Part shown: piece after piece, positions 36,301 to 48,000 of the stretch | Position numbering within the stretch: the stretch's first letter is position 1 | How the letters are laid out: every line of letters starts with the position of its first letter | Assembly (NCBI GenBank): GCA_018398805.1 | Contig: JAGFBZ010001548.1 | Span: 1,600,501-1,664,500, forward strand | DNA: 64,000 nucleotides | Source of the DNA: Hirundichthys speculiger | Taxonomy: Eukaryota; Chordata; Actinopteri; Beloniformes; Exocoetidae | Direction of reading: 5' to 3' | Notes under the pieces: generated by a model | The model's database searches: none | What the model was told of the DNA's origin: nothing | Seen by the model: the letters and a program-made list of their open reading frames with translations, nothing else | Position numbers and translations under genes: made by a program

Positions 36301-39300
36301 TGGTTGGATTCAGTGGCGACTCTTGAGAGTGGTTTCCTTTTCACTGTAACAGCAGGCAGTGGGACAATGCAGCTACTCTTTCCCTCTCTACCCCAAACAA
36401 AGTAGCACAGACGCTCTCTGTGCTATCAGACTTGGTTCATCTTCTTCCTTCCTACTATTAACCAAGCTGAGGGGGGCATATCCGTCCTCTTTTAAGTCAA
36501 AGAGAAAATCATTATCCTACTGGCATTTCAATCATATCAAAGCTGAGTAACTAGTTATTAAATGTTTTAAAATGTAGCTATTTTAATCAAGAAAGCAGAA
36601 TCTAGCCTTTTTTCAAATCTTTATGATATGTTATAGTTCATGATGGACAATCTGTGGACATTCAGTACTTCTGCTCTGCCTGCAATATCCAATTTATAAT
36701 TAACTGTTTTTATGAACTTTGCTTCTGTGCATGCCTTGCAAATAACACTTATTGCTACATCACTTCTTACTCATTTCCCTCCTCCTCTGAGTTTTGTGTA
36801 ATGTGATTCTGGTGTGCACTCAGGCACCTCAGAGACCGCTCACATTTCCTTTGATTCACAGTGAGGTCCCTTGGGGAGTACACAACTGCGGTTCAGATTA
36901 CAGTCACCGTACTGCATCCACTGGCCTAATTTGGCTCATTAAAGTAGCGGCTCTGAATCAACTGACAGAACAAGGACCCTTAGCTATTCTGCTGATTATT
37001 TTATTAGTTAGCAATGGTTGATTGTGTTGTTTGGAATGTTTCCAAATTGGGTAAAGAGGAGCAACACTGTGCTGTATCTGCCACATATAGAGAAATTCAC
37101 TGTGTGTGTTGCACAAGTGCATACGTGTAATATGTTGTTAGCTGTTCTTTCACTGAGAGCTGTCATGGTAACATTTCTACAGTCTGGTTTTTGTCAGCTG
37201 CTTGTTATGATTAGTTGACAAGCGGTCAGTGCTTTCATGAAATATGGCCTTCAAGCTCTGTAATGAGTGCATGATGACTACAGAGGCTTGTCATAATCAT
37301 TTTGTAGGTAGTTTGTAGTGTTTAAGAACAGCTGTGAGAATTCAGCTTCTCCAAATCAACTTCTCCCTCTGACCAGACAGCCCAGTAGCATTGGTGAGTC
37401 AGATAAGCACTTCCTCTCACCCACCACGATAAATCCATTAATTGTGCGTCACTTCACATCCTCTCCTTATTGATTTATTGCAAACTGCTGTCCATTTATA
37501 CCCTGCTGCCATCACAATGGCAGAGCAGCTATTGTTTTACAAATGGAGTTTGAGAAATCCGTGGTTTGGGGATCAGGAGGGTTAGCGGACATGTTAAACT
37601 TCATCCCATTGGGACATCTGGACCTCACGTTTGCAAAGGAAAGAAGCAGAGGCTCAGCTGGCCACTCTGGTCATATACAATATTAAAGGACCTGGGCAGT
37701 GTAAATCCAGGATGTGTGTTACAGTCCTGTGGGAAACTGTTAATAGCACAGGATGTGTGTGTTGCATATTGGGGGCATATATGTGATGGGGTGTCTGTAT
37801 GTGGGGGGGCTGACCTACATGTCTAATAGTTCATTGGTCCAGATGGTGCAAGAAGCTTTACAGATGTGTGCTACCATAATCTGCTTTATTTGCTTGTCAG
37901 ACGAAACATAAGTCTTATAGACATCACTTTTACACCAAATGTGGTTAAGTTTCCGAAACCAAGCCATAATTATTTCCTTTACATATTTGTATTTTTGCCT
38001 GAAATTTGATGAGAAGACGGGTACCACACCCATGATATTAGATAAATCCAAAGGTGTTATCAAGACTCGGTTAGTTTTGCATAGCTTTGAGTAAAAATTA
38101 CATGTTCCAGTTTTGCAGAGGTTTAGATGTGGGACTATTAACTATTGCTGTTACACTTCATTTTTGGATCAAACACATTTGATGTAGAAAAACTTATGAT
38201 TCTTGTCGGTGATGATGTTATATTTAAAACCAGGCTACCTATTTCATGCTGTCTATAGTCTGGCCAGCTGGTGTAGCGTGAGATCAGCTTTCTCTTGGCA
38301 CTATAGAAGAAAACATATATTTCTGAAAGCCATTCTTTTATTCTACTTGTGCAGGCTAAATGCTCTCAAATAGGCATTTAATAGCCGAGTAGGGAGAACG
38401 GCAAAATCATAGCGAAACTTCATTTGCGTCCCTGTCTGCCAAACCGGTTTGAACCTAAATAACAAATCACTGCAGTCTCTTTAGAGCACGTTAGGAGTCT
38501 CTTGAATAAGAATGGAATATGACGAGAGTTCATCTCAGGCCCCTGGGCCTCTTTCCTGACCTGATTCATTCCTGCTGTGATACAAAGAAGAGCTTAGGCC
38601 AGCAAAGTTGAAGTCTGGTCTGCTAGAATGTTTTTCATTACTGCACTCAGTTTGCAACTGCCAAACTTATTAGTAAATGGGAGGATATAGGAGAGCATTA
38701 AATGAAAGATTCCCTTTAGGTGTATTCAGCTTCACCCATGTAATCTTCTGCCACGCCCTTACCGAGAAGCCGTCACTTCTGGTGAGACACTCCCTGTCTG
38801 ACATGCCTGTGGAGAGGGACAGGATTCTGCGTTCTCATTACTGACAAGAGTTACTCACCCTTTGTCACAATCACCATGTCCTCATAGTATCTCTTTGCCC
38901 AGAATTTATGGATGAGTCAGGGAGTCAAGTTTTGTAAGAGTTTAGATTTAGTATAGTGTAAGTGTGAAAACTTTTTGTCAGCGAAAGGTTTACATTTGGA
39001 CACAGGGCCGATGGAATATACAGCGTTGGTGTGGAATGTCACACCAGTGTTTCAGCATCAGGCACTGGATCGTGTCCATGTCTGCTTTTCTGTTGCAGCT
39101 CGCTCACTGGCAGCTTTTACTGATATGAATTCCTGGTTTTGCTGTGGAGGCTGTTTTTTTGGAAGAAGCCTCCCGAAGTTATCCACAGAGGTTGTTGAGC
39201 AACAAGATGGTGGGAGGTGACGAGTGTGAAATGTTTCTCCTGAAGTATGGCCTCAGCATTACTGTTTATCAGTGTATGTGGATGAGTAGTGGTGGTAATT

Positions 39301-41983
39301 ATAGAGAAAGATCAGGGTACAGTGAACGTGAAAGAAGGCATCACTCATTAACTGGAAGGGTATAAAGTCCAATGTGAAGTAGACATTCAACAACTTTATG
39401 TTGGCACAAGAGGAGACAATATTAGCTGATAATACACGATACTCACAATAAAGTTGTTTTTTTTTCCGCTCCTCTACATTTTCAGTTGGTTTTAGTTTTT
39501 ACTCTGCTGTATACTATAAAAAATTATCTTCCATGAACATTGCAAGAAAGAGATCCAAAGGGGAGGAAAAAAAATGATTTGGAACAACAGTTATCAACAA
39601 ACAAATTCCCTTAGATTCAAACTTCAGATGGGTCAAGAGATTAAACCGCCACAGTACAGTGACTGAGAGTAACCCAGGCAACAGGGCGTGTCACTGCATT
39701 GCAATAGTTGGCTGAACCCACTGCCTCGCCCAGGAAAACAAAGACTCCACAAACACTGTCCCTGATTTACAGAGAACATGAAAGTTCTGCGAGCATGGCA
39801 CAAAGACAGGGCTTATGCCTCAAATTAAAATATTATAAGCTTATTGTGTATTTAACAGTGAGTTAAAAAGAAAACAAGCCTTTGGACAGCGCTAAACAAA
39901 GCTGTGATTGATTTTGGTTAAATTAATCCTCATACCTTGATGAGTTTGGAGATACTGTTTTTATTTATTAAAATGGAAACCACACCTTTTTAGTTGGAAA
40001 AGTGGGTGTGCATCATGGCTGCAAGCACAGTTGTCAGTGTTCTGATGAGTCAGTGCATAATATGTAAGGCAGCATGTAACTGCATGTACAGCCAGTCCTC
40101 TGGGGCTTGGTCCTGTGGGAGCTCATGCCAGACTCACTACAGCTGAAACTAAGTGAGCTGCTGCTCTCTGTGAATGTGAACTGAGGTAAAGGGACAAGCA
40201 AAAAACGCACAGAATATCTGCAGTCATGCGCGCACACACAAAACACTGCAATTACACAGCATGATGTACTGGGGAGAAAAACTGGGTTAAGATTACTGGT
40301 GGTGAAATATCTTTATGCAAAGTGAGGAGGTGATGGATGTTGCTGTTGTTGTTGTTGTTGTTTTTAACAGTTTGCATATGCATAAACTATAAGAGGCTTA
40401 TATTAATAAACCTGAATTACACTATGATGTTGGTATGAAAGTACAGGTGGTAACATGCTGGTTTATAGGTGTTTTCATGCCAACACAGGAGCTTGACATT
40501 TTGTCTTTTTGCCTGAACTTGTTTCATGGGTAATAAAGATGAAGAGTGAATGTATTTGCATATTGCATGGAATCGCTGTAACCATCTGTCATACGAAGGA
40601 ACTTAAGGGATTTTTTTTTGTCTTTTTTGTTTTATTTGAACCCTCAAGTCTCCAGTGCATCTTCAGTGCCTGCCAAACCTCTACATACACACAATGTGCC
40701 CCATCTATGTGCTCAACAAAGAATTCTGTAATCGCCAGACGTCTGAAATCACTTGAAAGCAGCACAGTGAACGTATTGTACTGTCATTCATATGTCAAAA
40801 GCAGTGGCAGGCAGCTATTATAAATGCAGATTTCTTTGTTATTTGATAAACTGTCTGTGGTGAATGACATTTAGGCTGCAGAAATGTGGCAAAAATACCC
40901 ATCCATGTTCTGACAGTCAGAATTTATTCCGGATTTGGAAAGTCTCTTCAGAGCTTAATCTATTTAAAGTGGATGGTCTTTGCTTAAACATAAGGAAAGG
41001 GCGTCACATGAGGATCTGAATACACAAAAAACCTGATGTAAAAATTTACATTGAATATTTCACGCAGCCCAATATTGATGTGTGTGTGTGAAAGAATTAT
41101 TTTGGTTATTCTTTTATACAGTATTTCAAAAAGCTCATGTAGAACCAGTTGATACTTTTACTGTAAGGTGCCTGTGTGAAATAATGAAGAACATAAAAAA
41201 TTTAAGCAGTGCACACCAGTGTTAAAACCTTGGCTGGTTGAATTACCTTTTATAATGTAGGGAGAAGAGTGATTTTGTTATTATATTAATAAGATGATGT
41301 CAAGGGAAGAACAAACTTGCACCAACAAATTGCATAGTGGTTACACAATCTGGAGCACTGTTAGAGTGAAACTACATAATTATATAATAATATAATTGAT
41401 AACATATATGAATATGATTATGTATATTATTATTGGAAGCTGATTTGAAGAGATCAGAAAGAAAGTGCTACAGGTGAATTTGAAAAGTCAAGTCAAGTTT
41501 CAGGCATTTTCCTTTAGTGTGATGAGGAGTGTTATCATAGTCCTCTGTACTCACATGCTCACCCACTAAAACCTAAACCTGACAAGCGAGTTCCTGATTG
41601 CCACACATCAGCAGCAGGCTGCTCACACGGCTGTATGGGTGGAGGCCCGGGGTTAAAGGTCACCCTTTGAATATCTGACTTGCAGCTGTCTCTTTTCTCA
41701 CTTATGCCGCCCTCATCCTTAAGCCACCACTGTTTTTGGTGCTGCTGCTCTGTGTTGTCATTTTCAGGTCAGGGTGCATTGCTGCAGGGTAGGAAGGTCC
41801 AACTTGGGAGCTGTCATACTGGCAGATGAGAAAGCAAAATGACAGTGTTGTGTAAGGCGGCAGAGAGCATGCCACAGAATGTTTAGTAATTCATGAAGAG
41901 ATAGACGTGTAGTCAAATACATCTTCATTTGCAGAAGAGCTAGTCGGTGGAATCCTGACTTTGTTTTTCTCTTGGTATTGTAG
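32837..41983 (+). other. jup: jup intron 1 (9.1 kb)
   Basis: No exon or transposon with readable ends was recognised. A GTT run lies at about 40343-40362, and there are short poly-C and poly-T runs near 34290 and 34382. It is conspicuously poor in recognisable mobile elements compared with the DNA on its left. Confidence 0.45.
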
Positions 41984-42036
41984 GTTTGCCCGTTCATCAT
42001 TGGTTTGAAAACAGGAGTCAAGGATGGCAATGCAAA
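41984..42036 (+). other. jup: jup exon 2 with the start codon
   Basis: The acceptor TTGTAG precedes 53 bases, of which the last 13 are coding (ATGGCAATGCAAA). The split ATG codon continues in the exon at 44781 to give MAMQMGEMDS. The first ATG (42024) is chosen. The third in-frame Met lies across the splice. The tiny coding part is supported by phase and by the good donor GTAAGT. Confidence 0.75.
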
Positions 42037-45000
42037 GTAAGTTATTTGGCACTTTTGATTTAAATAAATAACATGAAATCATATTATCTGTGTTTTAATT
42101 TCTTCTGCCTTTTTTTTTTCACACTTGTGAAACTTGTTTTAAAAATTTAGTAATGGACCAAAATGCCATCAGTTTCACATCCGGTGTATCATATCTTAGA
42201 TTTCAAGAATGTTTTCCTGTTGCATATATGGTGAAGAAATCCTAAATTTTAGAGCCATTTGGCATTTGGTTTCTTTAAAACCAGATTTATAAAACTAGTT
42301 TATGGCTTTATAAAGCTACTTGGAAATGATCTACTATCAGTTTTATCTGCAAAATGGACTGATTGCAATCTGTGAAATAAACAATTGAATAAATAATCAA
42401 TTTACTTTAAGTTTTATTTATGTGGCTAAAATGATCTGCTCATGAAAGACTAGGGAAAGATACGTTTCCCTGAGATCTGCAACAATCTTAGAGAAGTGAG
42501 GCATTCTGGGAAGCCATATAATCCCATTTGCATTATTCTGCAGTCTACAGCTTCATATATAGTTGATGGTCTGCAGTGAGAAATTATTCACAAATGGGAA
42601 ATATTCAAGACACTTGCTAATCTTCATTGGAGTGGATGTCTCAGGAAGTTTTACCCAGAGTCAAAGAAAATTCCAAATCAGATCATTTTGCTGTGGCCAC
42701 CTTTTCCCTTCAAAATAGCATCGATTCTTCTAGGTACCAGGGGTCTTCTGTGGATGTAGGCTGCCTCTGCATGTAGTCCCAGATAGACTCAATAGTCTTG
42801 AGACCCAGGCTCTATATGGGCCACACCATTGCTTCACAGACTCCTTGTTCTTTTCTTTATGCTATTTCCTAATTAGCTTAATGTTTGGTTTCTTTGCAGT
42901 GCCTTCCCAATTGCATTGAATGATGAATAATTATCTGCCTGTTTCTCAGCATTTAAAGACCCCATTAGTCCTGACCATTTGCAGAATTGCAGCCCCAAAC
43001 CTTTAAGGAACCTTCACTGTTCCTTTCTTACTGTACTACCAAACTGGCTTCTGCTGATGGCAAATCTTTCACATGTTGACCAGTCAGCCCAGAGCACCTG
43101 CTGCCCTTTTACTTCATACTAGTTACTGTGTTTTTGTGCATAGTTGAGTCACTTGGTCTTGTTACTACATCGGTATGGCTTTTTGGTCACAGTTGTGACA
43201 GGAAGACCACTGCTAGCCAGACTTCTCTGGACAGCAGATAAATCTACCTGGGTCCTTCTAGTTTCTGCTAGTTTTGAGCAGCTGATGACACAGTTGGACA
43301 TCTTCCAGTTTTGAAGGAAAGTAAGCATAATGTGTCTTTCATCTGTTGCACTAGTTTCCTTGGCCAACTACTGCATTCTTGACATTGCTCATTTCTATTT
43401 GCTTTCTTCAGAAGGGCTTTAACAACTCTTCTTGCATCTACTTTGAAATCTTTGTCTGGGAGAGACCTTGCTGATGTATATCATTGCTGTGCTTAGTCTT
43501 GTATGACTTCACATGAAACTGTTCCACCACCTCACCTTCGTAGCAAAGGTTGGCTGCTCCTCGCCCAGTTTTAAGCTTCCTAAGCTACAATTGTGTATTT
43601 CAGCCTACATATTAAATTAATAGTAATTAGCAGCTGCTTGGTCTGCTTTTGGGCAAGTGTGCCTAGAAGGTATGCCATTTTGAAGGGTGGTCACACCAAA
43701 TTCTTGATTTGATTTAGATTTCTCCTGTTTGTATTAGGGATGCACATTTTGGATTTTTTTTTTATGACCGTTAACAGACGCCCTTTAGCGATTAATAACC
43801 ATTAACCAATAAGTCCAGGAGGGTTGGCTGCCGCGATGTTGCACGCGTCGTCGTGGACGCACGTGGACACTTCCCCGTGTATACTCTTGCAGCAATGTGT
43901 CGCCGTCAACTTGTCGCAGAGATGCCGGCGTCGCTTTTGATCTTATACTCGCGTGGTCTCTGCTATGTTATTCCACGTCACAACGCAAGAGCGACAATCA
44001 AGAACTAGCTAAACTTACTAAACTTATCTCTTGCGCTTTTCCACTTCCTCACCGTCTCGGCTGTATCCAGACCAACATTCATCGCTATCTCCCTCCATGA
44101 ATTACTAGAATATGTGCTGTCTTTGTAGTGTGGAGAACGAGAATTGTACAGATGTGGGCACTTCCTCATTTTTTCGATGACGCGCTCTTTTCTATGCGGC
44201 TGTAGAATTGACCAATCAGAGGCCTGTTGCACCTGTCGACACGCCCCCATGAGTTGATTGAATTACGTAGCTTAAAAACAAAATTGACCGTTAGTATTAA
44301 TCGGTTAGAGTTACTGTTATCAGTTAACGGTTAAACGGTTAACAATGTGCATCCCTAGTTTGTATCATATGAAATGATGTCATGTCATACCACAGTGATA
44401 TAGTATATAATATACAGTTTTTGCATTTCTGACAAATGTCCAGATATGATTTGTAAAATTCCCCCGTCAGTACATTAATATTTTTTTCTAAGTAGCTTTT
44501 GAACCCCTATATTAGCTCAAAGAACTTATAAAAGCTTGAAGAGATTATTTGTGATGAACATTTGGCCTTTCCAACTTCTAGTTATTATTTTCATGCTTTC
44601 ATATCATGATTATTTCTTCAAACAAATGATAGCTAGAGGTTCTTTCTGTAAAAGAGTTCCTATGTTTGGTGCATTTGTTCACATGGTACAAAAAGGCCAG
44701 CTAAACTCACCTGCCTCACACAGTCTTTAACAGATGTGTTAGAAAACTACTAAAGTTTATTTCTTCTTGGTGCACTGCAGTGGGCGAGATGGACAGTGGC
44801 TCAGTGAAGGTGGCAGAATGGCAGCAGACAATGTATAGCCACGACTCAGGCATCCAGTCTGGAGCCACCTCCATCAGAGAAGATGATGGAGATTACTCCA
44901 CCTCCAAGCAATACACCATGACCACCACTATCACAACCGGGGAGCCTGGTAAGATAAAGCCACACTCTGACTAACAGTATGCCATAAATTTCTCATACTT

Positions 45001-48000
45001 GAATGCAGTCTTGTTCTTAATTATCATAATCATCTCCCTTCTTAACAGACTTGGATGCCCAGTACACAATGACTAGAGCTCAGCGGGTGCGAGCTGCGAT
45101 GTTCCCTGAGACGCTGGAGGCAGGCACCACCATTCTGTCAACTCAAACAGATTCAACCCAGATGACCAATGTCCAGCGACTGGCTGAGCCCTCTCAGATG
45201 CTCAAAACAGCCATCATCCATCTGATCAACTACCAGGACGATGCTGAGCTGGCCACACGCGCCGTGCCTGAGCTCACCAAACTGCTCAACGATGAAGATC
45301 AGGTGATGAACGAGAAGAGACTTGTATGAGGGTGGACATTAACAATTTCTAACTGCCATTAGAGTGATTAATTCTTTTATTCAATGTTGATGTCCATTAG
45401 ATTCCCTACTTTATTAATGTAATGTGAGTGTCAGACAAATTATGAGGTAGTTTCCAGTCCCGTCATCAACATATGATTTGAAAATAATAAATGTATATTT
45501 TACTTGCTGTCATGTCAAATGACATGACAAATTCAAGAAGAGCAAAAAAACAAAAACTGTTTTATTCCTACTACACCTGTGAACAGGTGGTAGTAAGCAA
45601 GGCAGCACAGATCGTCAACCAACTCACGCGTAAGGAGGCATCACGGCGTGCACTGATGCAGTCCCCTCAGATGGTAGCAGCAGTGGTGCGGGCTATGCAG
45701 AACACAAGTGACATGGAGACAGCGAGGGCCACAGCCAGCATCCTCCACAACCTGTCTCATCAGAGGGAGGGCCTGCTCTCCATCTTCAAGTCTGGGGGAA
45801 TTCCTGCCCTCGTGCGCATGCTCAGGTATTGCATTTATCATTTAAAATTTTTGTCATTTCCTGTACCACCATTGGACCTTCAGTTGTTAGAAAGAATTGA
45901 TAAGTGAATTGCTTATTATAGTATACACTTAAAGGGCTCCTGACACCAAAAATGATGTTAAAATCAAGAATTTGGGCGCACTCTCACGAATAAAATGACG
46001 TATAACATTGCAACATTGAACGTCAGAATGTTGACGAAAACTTGTTTTGAATCACGCTCCACCGACAAAAATCGGTTGAGCGGCCAGCCCTCAAGCAGCC
46101 GGGGAAGAAGGCGGATATGATGTCACATAGAGAACCCGCAAGGCTTGTGTTGCAGCCATTTGCATTGCCAGTAGGTGTAAACTGTGCTTGTGGACGACTT
46201 TTTCCGAACAAAACTCCTTAATTTTTTGCAATATGCCGGCTCGATGTGTGGCAGGTATTTTGTTCGAATACCAGGGAAGGTGGATGCAGTCTGTACACAT
46301 TTCCAAAAGGCCCAGTTTGACGGGAGCAGTGGGCTCAGCAAGTCCGGAGGACGAGGGACAAGTGAATGAATTCATCATTTGGAAAAGGGATGAAATCAAT
46401 GGGCTCAGAATTTGTCAGATCGTCTCCACAAAAACCAACGGGCTCATCAAAATTTGGGCTCCACTTTTGATACTCTTCCTATTCTCTCAGGAACTCTTAG
46501 CCGCCATCGTCATCACCGTGATTTCTGGCGCGCCATTAGCGGTGTTTTTTCCCCAGCTTCTCCCTCGTTGCCGGAACCGTTTCATCCCCGCTACATTTTT
46601 CCATATTTGCGGTGTTATGAGCCCCCCTGACACCTCAACCTGCTTGGCGATCGCAGAATGCTTCCACCCCAGCCACACTGAGTTGAAGCAGCCGATATAC
46701 TATGTCGTATAATGTCGACATTATGTCGCTGATTGTGGATTACGGTGCGGACTCGCCGTCACTAATAATGTCAGTTTCTGCTTCACTGGATGACTGCATG
46801 TCTTCCTCCTCTGAATCGGAGTTAGCCAGAACCTGACAAAGTATTTCGTGGACAGTAAACCAACCTCTCAGCATCGTGAGTAAATGAAAAAAAACACTTT
46901 TCACTTTGCTCTGCTCTCTACTCTGCATTCTCCGTCTCTGCGCCGCGCGTCTCTGCGCCGCGCGTCTCTGCGCCGGAAGGTGTTTTTCAAACTCATTTTA
47001 CGCTATAATTTTGAATAGCGCCACCTCCAAAAATGGTTCTCAGATTACAGGCACACATGTCCACCATCTCCTGGTGAAAAGTAATAACAAGATTCGGCTT
47101 CACATTTATAGATACAGCCCAGTTTTATTCAGCAATGTTGCTTGTTGCTATATTGCGACTTTGGCGCTTAAAAGGTTAACTGTATAATAATAATTAAAGT
47201 TTGTCAGCCTGAGGAATAAGAGGGACAGCATGATTTTTACCATTCCGTGTTTTGAAGTCTCCCGATATCCTCTGGGATGGGTTCGTTGGGTCCCTCCTCA
47301 TCTGTCTCTGGCTCTGAGGGAGAGTCTGACACCTCTGTTTCTGGGGGCTATTCGTCCAGATACGGCTCAAAAAGATACGGCAAAATGCCGCCCCCAAGTT
47401 CCTCTGACACACCTTGCACGCTGTCTATTTCGAAAATAGCCTCAGTGACCGAGGAATGGTCGGAACAATCCGAAAATCGCTCGATCTCATCATTCTGCTG
47501 ACTGGCCATAATGTACTTGCCTGATGAGGTTGTTCTCGTTGTGACGTCATAGCCAATATGGCGGCCGCGAGAGCAGCGGATTGATTAATGTAACATTGCA
47601 CCGGGATAAAACACGAATAGTTTAGCGTTGACGATCATTCATATCATTCAAAGCTATCAGGAATACTTATAGTTATACAATCAAAGCTTATTTTAGGGTT
47701 CATTTTTGGTGTCAGCAGCCCTTTAAAAGAATACATCAAGCCTTATCTTTTATTCTTTCGAAAAATAATTCGGATTTATCATACCGGTTGAAATGCTAAC
47801 TGAAAAATATGATATTTTTTAGATGCAGAAAGTTCCGAGTCATATCAAAATAATGTCAAAATATTGTCATTTATTGATGAGTCATTTGAGACTCATCCTG
47901 GTTACTCTGTCTTGTCAGTGGGACCTCCCAGAAAACTTTTTTCTTCTCTTCTTTTTTTTCCTCTTTCTCAGCTCGCCCATGGAATCTGTGCTCTTCTATG

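Noticed and set aside
44780..44974. A start of plakoglobin at the GTG at 44780
   Set aside because: That base belongs to the splice acceptor CTGCAG; the frame continues from the ATG-containing exon at 42024-42036.
45929..47726. Classification of the TTAA element as piggyBac
   Set aside because: The THAP relic and the AGGGCT ends fit Kolobok better; no piggyBac transposase motif is visible.
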